The position numbers and the translations under genes were made by a program. The notes beneath the pieces are model-generated. The model worked only from the letters and a program-made list of their open reading frames with translations, was not told the DNA's origin and ran no database searches. From Stomatobaculum sp. (GTDB lineage: Bacteria; Bacillota_A; Clostridia; Lachnospirales; Lachnospiraceae), in assembly GCA_017449925.1 (NCBI GenBank), contig JAFSYO010000060.1:1-30686 (forward strand): DNA of 30,686 nt, in the 5' to 3' direction. Shown here one piece after another: positions 1 through 7,349 of the stretch (positions are counted from its first letter, which is position 1; every line of letters begins with the position of its first letter).

Positions 1-9
1 AGGTAACAA

Positions 10-50
10 CCCCTTATAGGGGTGGAGCAGGCCACCGGCTAAGCCGGTGG
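10..50. repeat. Two adjacent hairpins at the window edge, downstream of ribH
   Basis: A small hairpin (CCCCT/AGGGG, 10-22) is followed by a stronger one whose arms CCACCGGC and GCCGGTGG (32-50) surround a 3-nt loop, with outer CAGG/CCTG arms adding length. It lies just after the ribH stop. It could serve as the operon terminator, but the minus strand has no clear U-run after the stem, so factor-independent termination is doubtful. Paired hairpins of this kind also occur at the ends of IS200/IS605-type elements; no transposase is inside the window to support that. Confidence 0.45.
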
Positions 51-76
51 TCCTGACTTTTATTATAGGGATTTTG

Positions 77-544
77 TTATCCTTCGATCTCCCGGATCAG
101 GTTCACCATTTCGATGGCGCCGGCGGCGCATTCAAAGCCCTTGTTGCCTGCTTTGGAGCCGGCCCGCTCGATGGCCTGCTCGATGTTCTCGGTGGTGAGG
201 ACGCCGAACATCACGGGGATGCCGGCATTCAGGGACACATTGGCGATGCCCTTGGAGACTTCGCTGCATACGTAGTCGTAGTGGCTGGTGGAGCCGCGGA
301 TCACGGCGCCGAGGGCGATGACGGCGTCGTATTTTCCGGATTTCGCCATCTTCTGGGCGATCAGCGGGATCTCAAAAGCGCCGGGGACCCAGGCGATGTC
401 GATATCGTCCTCGTTCACGTTGTGGCGGACCAGCCCGTCGATAGCTCCGCCCAGCAGTTTGGAAGTGATGAATTCATTGAAACGCGCTGCGACGATGCCC
501 ACACGGATCTTCTCGGCGACCTGTTTTCCTTCGTAAGTATGCAT
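77..544 (-). CDS. ribH: 6,7-dimethyl-8-ribityllumazine synthase
   Basis: Condenses 5-amino-6-ribitylamino-uracil with 3,4-dihydroxy-2-butanone 4-phosphate to lumazine, the penultimate step of riboflavin synthesis, in an icosahedral cytosolic shell. The 155-residue product has the family's usual length. Visible landmarks are ARFNEF near residue 20, VPGAFEIP at 53-60, [13 protein letters not shown] with the catalytic His at position 88, and a C-terminal [11 protein letters not shown] segment for phosphate binding. The start was set at the Met following AAAAGGAGG with a 7-nt spacer; an upstream in-frame ATG would add 14 residues and lacks such a site. It is the last gene of the rib operon, 73 nt after ribBA. 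Confidence 0.97.
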   Translation of the reverse strand: MHTYEGKQVAEKIRVGIVAARFNEFITSKLLGGAIDGLVRHNVNEDDIDIAWVPGAFEIPLIAQKMAKSGKYDAVIALGAVIRGSTSHYDYVCSEVSKGIANVSLNAGIPVMFGVLTTENIEQAIERAGSKAGNKGFECAAGAIEMVNLIREIEG

Positions 545-617
545 TTTAAGTCCTCCTTTTTTTTCGACTTTTGGTAAGTAAATCATGTGATTTGCGAACG
601 AAATGCTTCGGAATGAA

Positions 618-1817
618 TCACAGCCCCAGCAGATGTCCCATCTTGGACTGCTTTGTCCTCAGGTAGCGGATGTCGTAGTCGGTGGCTTTGATCTGGATGG
701 GGACCCGCTCCTTGATCTCCATGCCGAATTCCTTCAGCTGGTAAACTTTGTCCGGGTTGTTGGTGAGGAGCCGCATGGAGCGGACGCCGAGATCTCTGAG
801 GATCTGGGCCCCGATGTAGTACTCCCGCTGGTCGCTCTCGAAGCCCAGGGCCAGGTTCGCTTCCACGGTGTCCATGCCTTTTTCCTGCAGGGCGTAGGCC
901 TTCAGTTTGTTGATGAGGCCAATGCCCCGGCCTTCCTGGCGCATGTAGAGAAGAATGCCCCGGCCTTCCTTTTCGATCTGGGACATGGCGGCGGCGAACT
1001 GCTCCCCGCAGTCGCAGCGGAGGGAGCCGAAGGTGTCGCCGGTGAGGCACTCGGAGTGGACGCGGCACAGAATGTCCTCTCCGTCGCCGATCTCTCCCTT
1101 CACCAGAGCGACGTGGTGTTCTCCGTTCAGGCGGTTCACATAGCCGTAGGCCCGGAATTCACCGTATTTGGTGGGCATGCGGACCACCGCCTCCTGATTC
1201 ACCAGGATGTCGTGGATCTTCCGGTATTCCTGCAGCGCCTTGATGCTGATGATCTTCAAGTCAAAGCGCTCCGCCAGCTGCAGGAGCTCCGTGGTGCGCA
1301 TCATGGTGCCGTCGTCCCGCATGATCTCGCAGCAGAGGCCGCAGGCCTTCAGGCCAGCGATCTTGCACAGGTCCACGGTGGCCTCGGTGTGGCCATCCCG
1401 CTCCAGGACGCCGTTCGGCTTCGCCAGGAGGGGGAACATGTGGCCGGGACGGCGGAAATCCTCCGGCCGGGTGTCATCCTCCACGCATTTCATGGCAGTG
1501 ACGGAGCGTTCGGCGGCGCTGATGCCGGTGGTGGTTCCCGCGTAGTCGATGGAGACGGTGAAGGCGGTCTCGTGGTTGTCGGTATTGTCCATGACCATCT
1601 GGGGGATCTGCAGGCGCTTGACGAATTCCTTTGCCATGGGCATGCAGATGAGGCCTTTTCCGTAGGTGGCCATGAAATTGATGTTCTCTGTGGTGGCGAA
1701 CTCCGCGGCGCAGATGAAATCGCCCTCGTTCTCCCGGTCCGGATCGTCGATGCAGATGATGATCTTTCCTTCCCGGAGCTCCTGTACAGCTTCTTCAATG
1801 GTGTTCATTTGTTTCAT
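618..1817 (-). CDS. ribBA: Bifunctional DHBP synthase / GTP cyclohydrolase II
   Basis: Supplies both riboflavin precursors: 3,4-dihydroxy-2-butanone 4-phosphate from ribulose 5-phosphate, and the pyrimidine from GTP. The N-terminal half (about residues 1-205) has [17 protein letters not shown] and an RPGH...GHTEA stretch typical of RibB. The C-terminal half (about 206-399) has the zinc-binding Cys series ([17 protein letters not shown]), the RQEGRGIGL loop and LTNNPDK, typical of RibA. At 399 residues it is a full-length fusion. An AAAGGA site precedes the first ATG; an in-frame Met three codons later is a possible alternative. It sits third in the rib operon, 55 nt after ribE. Confidence 0.97.
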   Translation of the reverse strand: MKQMNTIEEAVQELREGKIIICIDDPDRENEGDFICAAEFATTENINFMATYGKGLICMPMAKEFVKRLQIPQMVMDNTDNHETAFTVSIDYAGTTTGISAAERSVTAMKCVEDDTRPEDFRRPGHMFPLLAKPNGVLERDGHTEATVDLCKIAGLKACGLCCEIMRDDGTMMRTTELLQLAERFDLKIISIKALQEYRKIHDILVNQEAVVRMPTKYGEFRAYGYVNRLNGEHHVALVKGEIGDGEDILCRVHSECLTGDTFGSLRCDCGEQFAAAMSQIEKEGRGILLYMRQEGRGIGLINKLKAYALQEKGMDTVEANLALGFESDQREYYIGAQILRDLGVRSMRLLTNNPDKVYQLKEFGMEIKERVPIQIKATDYDIRYLRTKQSKMGHLLGL

Positions 1818-1872
1818 AGTGTTTGTATCCTTTCTCTGGCGCGGGTCCTGTCCCGGGCCGGCAGTTTTTTGA

Positions 1873-2538
1873 TTACAGGAAACCGTTGCGTGCGAGAAAA
1901 CCAGGGGTAATGCCTTCTGCAGTCGCGCCCTTAGTGGTGGCTCCCCCGCTGTTCAGTCCCAGCAGCTTCTCTACATATTTCCCCACGATATCGTTTTCCA
2001 GATTGACTGCATCGCCCGCTTTCCGCTCAGAGAGGGTGGTCACAGCGGCAGTGTGGGGTATCACGGAAACGGAAAAGTCCTTGTCTGTGACTGACGCCAC
2101 GGTGAGGCTGATGCCGTCGACGGCGATGCTTCCTTTCTCCACGATGTACCTGAGGACCTTCGGCTCCGCGGAGATGGTGTACCAGACGGCGTTGTCGTCT
2201 TTTCTGATGGAGCGGATGATGCCGGTGCCGTCCACGTGGCCGGCCACCATGTGCCCGCCGAAGCGCCCGTCCGCCGGCATGGCTCTCTCCAGGTTCACCC
2301 GGCTGCCGGGGGAAAGACTGCCCAGGGAGGAGCGGCTCAGGGTCTCGTGCATCACGTCCGCGGTGAAGCCGGTGCTGTCATGGGTCACTGCTGTGAGACA
2401 GACGCCGTTCACCGCCACGCTGTCGCCGGTCTTCAGACCCGCGGTCACCTTTTTGGCCCGGATCCTTAGCACTGCGGACTTCGCGCCTTTCCGGACGGAT
2501 TCCAGGGTGCCGGTCTCTTCAATCAGTCCTGTGAACAT
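1873..2538 (-). CDS. ribE: Riboflavin synthase, alpha subunit
   Basis: Catalyses dismutation of two lumazine molecules to riboflavin. The 221-residue protein shows the two tandem lumazine-binding barrels expected of the family: the first opens with [10 protein letters not shown], and the second contains [10 protein letters not shown] near residue 100. [10 protein letters not shown] and IAVDGISLT mark equivalent positions in the two repeats. The start codon overlaps the 3' end of ribD by 16 bp, suggesting translational coupling, and a GGGAGG site lies upstream within ribD. The name ribE follows Bacillus usage; the same gene is called ribC in Escherichia coli. Confidence 0.96.
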   Translation of the reverse strand: MFTGLIEETGTLESVRKGAKSAVLRIRAKKVTAGLKTGDSVAVNGVCLTAVTHDSTGFTADVMHETLSRSSLGSLSPGSRVNLERAMPADGRFGGHMVAGHVDGTGIIRSIRKDDNAVWYTISAEPKVLRYIVEKGSIAVDGISLTVASVTDKDFSVSVIPHTAAVTTLSERKAGDAVNLENDIVGKYVEKLLGLNSGGATTKGATAEGITPGFLARNGFL

Positions 2539-3677
2539 GTTTTCAACCTCCCCTCCAGGAGAAGATCGTCTCCCAGCTGCTTTATGGTCATGTTCTGAAG
2601 CTTCACTGCTTCACCCGGCGAGGGGAAGCCCTTCCCGCCCACCGGCGTCTTTGAGGACGCGCCGCCGAAGAGCTTCGGGGCGATGTAGGCCTGGACCTTC
2701 TGCACGATGCCGCTTTCCAGGGCGGACCAGGCGAGGGTGCTGCCGCCCTCCAGAAGGACGCTGTCGATACCTTCGGCGCCGAGCTGGATCATCAGGTCCC
2801 GGAGATCGACCTGCGGGCGGGCCGGAAGTGTCTCATAGGGAGACGCGTCCCGGCACTCCAGGATCCGGCATCCGGCAGCGATGTAGGGCGCCTGTTTTTC
2901 CTTCGACCTGCAGCAGGTGGCGATGATGGTGGGCGTCTCTTTTGCGGTGGTCACGACCTTCGAGTTGAAGGGCGTCCGGAGGGTGCTGTCGCAGATGATC
3001 CGGACAGGATTCCTGCCGGGCAGTCCGGTCTCCGGCACCTGCTCCAGACGGCAGGTGAGGAGCGGGTCGTCCGCGAGGACGGTGCCGACGCCGGTCATGA
3101 TAGCGGAGAGGCGGTTCCTGGTCTCATGGACGTGCCGCCGCGCCTCTTCCCCGGTGACCCAGCGGGATTCTCCGGTGAAACAGGCGGTCTTCCCGTCCAG
3201 GGTCATGGCGTATTTCAGCACCACCAGAGGAAGGCCAGTGGTGATGTAGTGGAAGAAGACTTCGTTCACTTTCCTGCATTCTTCTTCCAGAAGGTGTTCT
3301 GTCACCTCGATGCCGTGGTCCCGCAGGATCCGGTTCCCTTTTCCCGCGACCTTCGGGTTCGGGTCGCCGGAACCGACTAAGACGCGGGCGATGCCGGCTT
3401 CGATCAGTGCGTCGGTGCAGGGCGGCTGTTTTCCGTGGTGGCAGCAGGGCTCCAGCGTGACGTAGATATCTGCCCCGGCGGGATCTTCTCCCCGGGAGCG
3501 GCAGTCTTCCAGCGCCGCCCGCTCCGCGTGCAGGCTGCCATAGACCGCGTGCCATCCCTCGCCGATGATCCGTCCGTCCTTCACGATCACCGCTCCCACC
3601 AGGGGATTCGGCGAGACACGGCCGGCCCCCCGCAGCGAAAGCGCGAGAGCGCGGCGCATAAAGTCTTCGTGTGTCAT
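2523..3677 (-). CDS. ribD: Bifunctional riboflavin deaminase/reductase
   Basis: Deaminates and then reduces the pyrimidine intermediate in riboflavin synthesis. The deaminase domain (about residues 1-145) has the zinc ligands H50 in HAE, C78 in PCC and C87 in PCTDAL. The reductase domain follows from KYAMTLDGK to the end, with SRWVTG and VLLEGGSTL. The start chosen is the Met of MTHEDF, giving 384 residues, because AAAGGAGG precedes it by about 11 nt. The reading frame stays open for a further 77 codons upstream, but that part crosses the terminator and leader and does not resemble RibD. First gene of the operon under FMN riboswitch control. Confidence 0.96.
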   Translation of the reverse strand: MTHEDFMRRALALSLRGAGRVSPNPLVGAVIVKDGRIIGEGWHAVYGSLHAERAALEDCRSRGEDPAGADIYVTLEPCCHHGKQPPCTDALIEAGIARVLVGSGDPNPKVAGKGNRILRDHGIEVTEHLLEEECRKVNEVFFHYITTGLPLVVLKYAMTLDGKTACFTGESRWVTGEEARRHVHETRNRLSAIMTGVGTVLADDPLLTCRLEQVPETGLPGRNPVRIICDSTLRTPFNSKVVTTAKETPTIIATCCRSKEKQAPYIAAGCRILECRDASPYETLPARPQVDLRDLMIQLGAEGIDSVLLEGGSTLAWSALESGIVQKVQAYIAPKLFGGASSKTPVGGKGFPSPGEAVKLQNMTIKQLGDDLLLEGRLKTCSQD

Positions 3678-3721
3678 ACGAAGGAAGACCTCCTTTCTGT
3701 TTCCTTTCCGTACGCATGTGC

Positions 3722-3756
3722 AAAAAAACAGCTCCCCGGAGATCTCCGGGGAGCTG
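3722..3756 (-). terminator. Intrinsic terminator in the rib leader (riboswitch expression platform)
   Basis: On the minus strand a perfect 12-bp stem with a GATC loop (3729-3756) is followed directly by seven U residues (3728-3722). It lies after the FMN aptamer and before the ribD ribosome binding site, so it is the natural off-switch when FMN is bound. It sits about 195 nt beyond the end of the aptamer, which is long for this class. Confidence 0.88.
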
Positions 3757-3952
3757 GAAGACAGATTTACGCTGCGCAGTGCGGTTTTCATACAAAAAGT
3801 TCTGGCCTGGAGCAAGAAATACGCTGGAAGAGAATAGTCCCGGAACAGAAAATCCCTGGAACAGAAATGCCCCGGAACGGTCTTCGTTCCAGGGCAGAAT
3901 AAGCGCACTCAAAGCTTTCAGGCCGGCGATTTCCGCACCGGCAGGCTGACTG

Positions 3953-4140
3953 CATCTTCTTCCATCCAGACTGTAACTGTCGGCTCCGGGATCACACCGG
4001 ATCGTGCGTCGGCAGGAACCGGGCCGCCGATAAAGGCTGCCGCGGAAACATGCGTCGGCTCGCGGGCTCAAAGCAGATCCGGCTGAAGGATCAGACGGAA
4101 AGGCTTTTACCGCCGGTGGGGAATTTCACCCCGCCCTGAA
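3953..4140 (-). promoter_or_regulatory. FMN riboswitch (RFN element)
   Basis: Read on the minus strand, the conserved RFN blocks appear in order: CAGGGCGGGGTGAAATTCCC, ACCGGCGGTAA, AGCCCGCGAGCC, a variable arm, GATCCGGTG, GAGCCGACAGT and AGTCTGGATGG ending near AGAAGAT. These form the six-helix FMN-binding aptamer. The element is transcribed from the promoter at 4155-4183 and leads into ribD. With the downstream terminator it should reduce rib operon transcription when FMN is plentiful. Confidence 0.96.
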
Positions 4141-4154
4141 GATTTCTATAAAAA

Positions 4155-4183
4155 AGTTTACGTCTGCTCCCGCCATATGTCAA
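4155..4183 (-). promoter_or_regulatory. Promoter of the riboflavin operon
   Basis: On the minus strand, TTGACA (4183-4178) and TAAACT (4160-4155) are separated by 17 nt, a good vegetative sigma-type promoter. The predicted start of transcription, near 4148, falls just before the first conserved block of the FMN riboswitch, which supports the call. Confidence 0.75.
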
Positions 4184-4212
4184 TACAGCGGAAGAGATGG
4201 GATTTATCAATC

Positions 4213-5160
4213 TCACTGATCGGAAGCGGCTGCCGAGTTGACAAGGATGATTCCCGCGGACACGAGAAGCAAGGCAGCAATGCAGTTCCAGGAGAAGGCT
4301 TCTCTTCCTTCTCCGAGAAGCAGGGCGGAGAGCAGCACGCCCACGACAGGGTTGATGAATCCAAGGATCGAGACTCTGCTGACCGGATTGTACTTCAGAA
4401 GAATGCTCCAGAGCGTGTAAGCTCCGGCAGAAATAAAAGCAAGATAAAGGAGGATCCGTATGCAGGCGCCGCTGTAAAAATGCAGTCTGCCTCCCATCAG
4501 GACACCGATCAGCAAAAGGATCCATCCTCCAAGAAAGAACTGGTATCCGTTGAGGACCACGGGATCCTCGTCCCTGGAGAAGATCTTGATCATACATGCG
4601 GCCGCGGCGTAGAAAAAGTCTGCGGCCAGCATGGCTCCTTCTCCCTGCAGCGTCATGTTTCCTCCGCTGAGCAGGGCTGCGGGACCGCCCAGGATCGTAA
4701 GGACCCCGAGGAACCCGATAATACAGCCTGCCAGCTTCCTGAAGGATATTTTTTCCAGGCGGAACAGCCAGACCGCAAAAAGGATGGTGATGAAGTGGCT
4801 GGAGGCGTTGATGATGGAGCCGCGCACCCCGCTGGTTTTGGCAAGGGCCATAAAAAAGAAATAGTACTGCCCAACTGTCTGGGTGAGGCTGAGAAGCAGA
4901 AGCTTACCACGGGAGGCGCTTTTCGGCGTCAGAAATCTGCGCTGGATAAGCGACCCGAAGAGGATCGTCATGCTCCCTGCCATAATGAACCGGGTTCCCG
5001 CCAGCGTGAGCCTGGAGGCGGTATCCTCCGGCCCGATCTGAAACAGTTCGTAGGCTATCTTGATCGCCGGCGTGGCGCTGCCCCAGAGTATACAGCAGAA
5101 TACTGCCGTCGCGAATGTTACCGGAAACCAAGTCCAGATTACAGTGTTTTTGTTTCTCAT
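4213..5160 (-). CDS. DMT superfamily (EamA-like) transporter
   Basis: A 315-residue, very hydrophobic protein with about ten predicted membrane spans in two similar halves, the layout of the drug/metabolite transporter superfamily. The first half begins with a CCILWGSATPAIK-type segment, and the second carries the LGFINPVVGVLLSALLLGE signature that in EamA proteins marks the last helices. The substrate cannot be told from sequence. An AGGA site precedes the ATG, and a promoter of good quality lies at 5197-5224. It ends about 70 nt before the rib leader on the same strand, but that leader has its own promoter, so linkage to flavin metabolism is unproven. Confidence 0.88.
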   Translation of the reverse strand: MRNKNTVIWTWFPVTFATAVFCCILWGSATPAIKIAYELFQIGPEDTASRLTLAGTRFIMAGSMTILFGSLIQRRFLTPKSASRGKLLLLSLTQTVGQYYFFFMALAKTSGVRGSIINASSHFITILFAVWLFRLEKISFRKLAGCIIGFLGVLTILGGPAALLSGGNMTLQGEGAMLAADFFYAAAACMIKIFSRDEDPVVLNGYQFFLGGWILLLIGVLMGGRLHFYSGACIRILLYLAFISAGAYTLWSILLKYNPVSRVSILGFINPVVGVLLSALLLGEGREAFSWNCIAALLLVSAGIILVNSAAASDQ

Positions 5161-5196
5161 ATCGTTTTTCCTGATTGCAGATTCAGAGTCCCAGAC

Positions 5197-5224
5197 ATTA
5201 TAACATGAAAAACCGCGGTATCAA
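5197..5224 (-). promoter_or_regulatory. Promoter of the DMT transporter gene
   Basis: On the minus strand, TTGATA (5224-5219) and a consensus TATAAT (5202-5197) are spaced by 16 nt, about 37 nt upstream of the start codon. Confidence 0.65.
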
Positions 5225-5299
5225 CCGCTGTAAGACTTCTCGACAGGGGACGCCTGTGATAGGATGGTAGGCAAAAGCGGAAGGAGCAGGACGCAGAAC

Positions 5300-6016
5300 A
5301 TGAGGACTATTCTGATCACAAACGACGACGGGATCGAGGCGGGAGGCATCATCCGCCTGGCGGAAGCGGCGAAGGAATTCGGGGAAGTGTGGGTAGTGGC
5401 GCCGGCGCAGCAGATGAGTGCGGCATCCCAAAGTATCACGCTGCACAGCCCCATCGACGTCTATCCCCACGTCTTTCCAGTCAGCGGAGTCCACGCTTTT
5501 TCCTGCAGCGGCACACCGGGGGACTGCGTGCGGGTCGGGTCCCTGAGCGTCATGCCCCGGAAGCCGGACGTGGTGCTTTCAGGAATAAATTACGGTCTCA
5601 ACGTCGCTTCGGATATTCAGTACTCCGCGACGGCTGGCGCTGCATTTGAGGCGTCGTTCCAGGGACTTCCCGGGATCGCGTTCTCAGAAGAGGCGGTCCC
5701 GTGCCACGAGGTTTCAGACAGATATCTGAAGGAACTGCTGGAAGAGCTTCTGGAAGAGCGGCCCGGGCCGGGACAGATCCTGAACGTGAACTTTCCCGGA
5801 TGTCCGCTGGCCCAGTGCAGGGGGATCCTGCGGGACAGGAGTGTTTCCCAGGGGATGATCTTCCGCGACCATTATCTGGAACTGGAACAGCTTCCGGGAG
5901 GCGGCGTCCGCCTGATGGTGGAAGGGGTATACGACGCCTCCGCGGAAGAGGGCACCGATCTCCGCGCCGTCACGGAAGGTTATGTGTCGGTGGGCCTGGT
6001 AAACAATATCTGTTAA
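5300..6016 (+). CDS. surE: 5'/3'-nucleotidase SurE
   Basis: A 238-residue cytosolic metal-dependent phosphatase that removes phosphate from nucleoside monophosphates. The N-terminus MRTILITNDDG carries the metal-binding Asp pair (D9, D10), a conserved Ser lies near residue 40, and SGINYGLNV followed by YSATAGAAFEA is the family signature. The start was placed at the Met opening that motif; the reading frame runs 12 codons further upstream without family similarity. AGGAG and AGGA sites precede it. It is divergent from the DMT transporter and is followed 54 nt later by the CapA-like gene. Confidence 0.95.
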   Translation: MRTILITNDDGIEAGGIIRLAEAAKEFGEVWVVAPAQQMSAASQSITLHSPIDVYPHVFPVSGVHAFSCSGTPGDCVRVGSLSVMPRKPDVVLSGINYGLNVASDIQYSATAGAAFEASFQGLPGIAFSEEAVPCHEVSDRYLKELLEELLEERPGPGQILNVNFPGCPLAQCRGILRDRSVSQGMIFRDHYLELEQLPGGGVRLMVEGVYDASAEEGTDLRAVTEGYVSVGLVNNIC

Positions 6017-6070
6017 CAGAGAAGGTATCCGACAAAAGAAAAAAAAGAATTCAAAGGGAGATGAAGCGAT

Positions 6071-7261
6071 ATGATCAAAACATTTTCCGGGCGTCTGACT
6101 GCCCGCGCCTTCCGTAATGCGGTCTTTCTGCTGGCGGCGTTCTTTCTGCTTGCTCCGGCTTTCCTGCCCGGGGAAGCCTGTTCCGGCACAGCGTACGCCG
6201 CACGGATCGCGGGAAGGGGAGCCGGATCTGTAAACGGCGCAAACGGCCCGGCGGCAAATACTGCGGGAGCGGAGAGCACCGGGGATGCCGGTGATACATT
6301 TACCATTGCCGTTGCGGGCGATATCCTCTTTGATCCGGTCTACACCGCCGGTCTGAAGGCGACGTCCCGCGGCGTCGCGGGTAGTTTCGACGAGAAGGCG
6401 CTGGAGACGATGCGGGGAGCGGATGTCTTCATCGTGAACAATGAGTTTACCTATACCCGGGGCGGGAAACGTTCCGGAAAGACCTATGCTTTCCGGACCG
6501 ATCCCAAGTACGCCGCCATGCTGCAGGAGATGGGCGTAGACCTGGTGACGCTGGCGAACAATCACACCTGGGACTTCGGGGAACAGGGATTTCTTGACAC
6601 GCTTTCGACCCTTGATAGCATCGGGATGCCTTATATCGGCGGCGGCCGGAATCTTGCCGAGGCCATGCAGCCGGCAGTGTTCGAAGCGGGGAACATGAAG
6701 ATCGCTGTCCTGAACGCCACGGAGATCGAGCGGACCAAGGTGTGGACCAAGGCCGCGGACGAACAGTCCCCCGGGGTGTTCCGTTGTTTTGACCCGGCGC
6801 TTCTGCTGGATGCCGTCAGGGCGGCGAAGGCGGAGAATGATGCTGTGGTCGTGATCCTTCACTGGGGGATCGAGGGACAGTCCCGCCCGGACGCCCGGCA
6901 GAAGGAGATGGCGCGGCTCCTGAAGGAAGCCGGCGCCGATCTGATCGTGGGGGGACATCCCCATGTGCTGCAGTCCGTGGGATTTGCGGAGAATGTCCCG
7001 GTGGCCTACAGCATGGGGAACTTCCTGTTCCATTCCGGCGTCCACGACACCGGGATCCTGGAGGCGGAATTTGACACGGCGGAAAAGAAGCTTAAGTCTC
7101 TCCGCTTCGTGCCGATGCAGTCCCGGGACTGCAGGGTGGTGCTCCTGGAGGGAAGAGAGAAAGAGCAGTTCGTGATACGCCTCCGCAGGATCTCTCCGGA
7201 AGCGGAGATAGACGAGGAAGGCTTCATCCGGCTTCCCCAGGCAGAAAAGCCACAGGAATAA
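6071..7261 (+). CDS. Secreted CapA-family protein (poly-gamma-glutamate synthesis type metallophosphatase fold)
   Basis: A 396-residue protein with an N-terminal signal or anchor segment (about residues 13-42, hydrophobic core then an Ala-rich region) and one CapA domain. Family landmarks in order are AVAGDILFD, NNEFTYT, LANNHTWDFG, VVILHWGIE, LIVGGHPHVLQ and YSMGNFLFHSG, with the His and Asp/Asn residues expected for a metallophosphatase-like site. CapA in Bacillus belongs to the poly-gamma-glutamate machinery, but no capB or capC homologue is nearby, so a role in cell-envelope glutamyl or peptide chemistry is only inferred. A GGGAG site precedes the ATG. Confidence 0.88.
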   Translation: MIKTFSGRLTARAFRNAVFLLAAFFLLAPAFLPGEACSGTAYAARIAGRGAGSVNGANGPAANTAGAESTGDAGDTFTIAVAGDILFDPVYTAGLKATSRGVAGSFDEKALETMRGADVFIVNNEFTYTRGGKRSGKTYAFRTDPKYAAMLQEMGVDLVTLANNHTWDFGEQGFLDTLSTLDSIGMPYIGGGRNLAEAMQPAVFEAGNMKIAVLNATEIERTKVWTKAADEQSPGVFRCFDPALLLDAVRAAKAENDAVVVILHWGIEGQSRPDARQKEMARLLKEAGADLIVGGHPHVLQSVGFAENVPVAYSMGNFLFHSGVHDTGILEAEFDTAEKKLKSLRFVPMQSRDCRVVLLEGREKEQFVIRLRRISPEAEIDEEGFIRLPQAEKPQE

Positions 7262-7311
7262 ATCTGTCCTGTCCGTGGCGCATAATACTCGCATGCGTGG
7301 CGCGAATCAGT

Positions 7312-7317
7312 TATAAT
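7312..7317 (+). promoter_or_regulatory. Possible -10 element before the EAL-domain gene
   Basis: A consensus TATAAT lies 32 nt before the start codon, but no convincing -35 hexamer is present at the right distance. Just upstream, CGTGGCGC occurs twice (from about 7273 and 7296). An activator-dependent promoter is possible but unproven. Confidence 0.3.
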
Positions 7318-7349
7318 GAAAAGGTGTTTAATCGAATGGAGGATGCACC

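Noticed and set aside
603..1910. Open frame of 435 codons on the plus strand across ribBA
   Set aside because: It is antisense to a well supported gene and its Val/Ala/Asp/His-rich product matches no family.
3678..3908. N-terminal extension of RibD in the same frame
   Set aside because: It crosses the terminator and leader, and the ribosome binding site is at the later ATG.
4177..5208. Long plus-strand open frame opposite the DMT transporter
   Set aside because: Highly charged product without domains; the minus-strand gene has a promoter, ribosome binding site and ten membrane spans.
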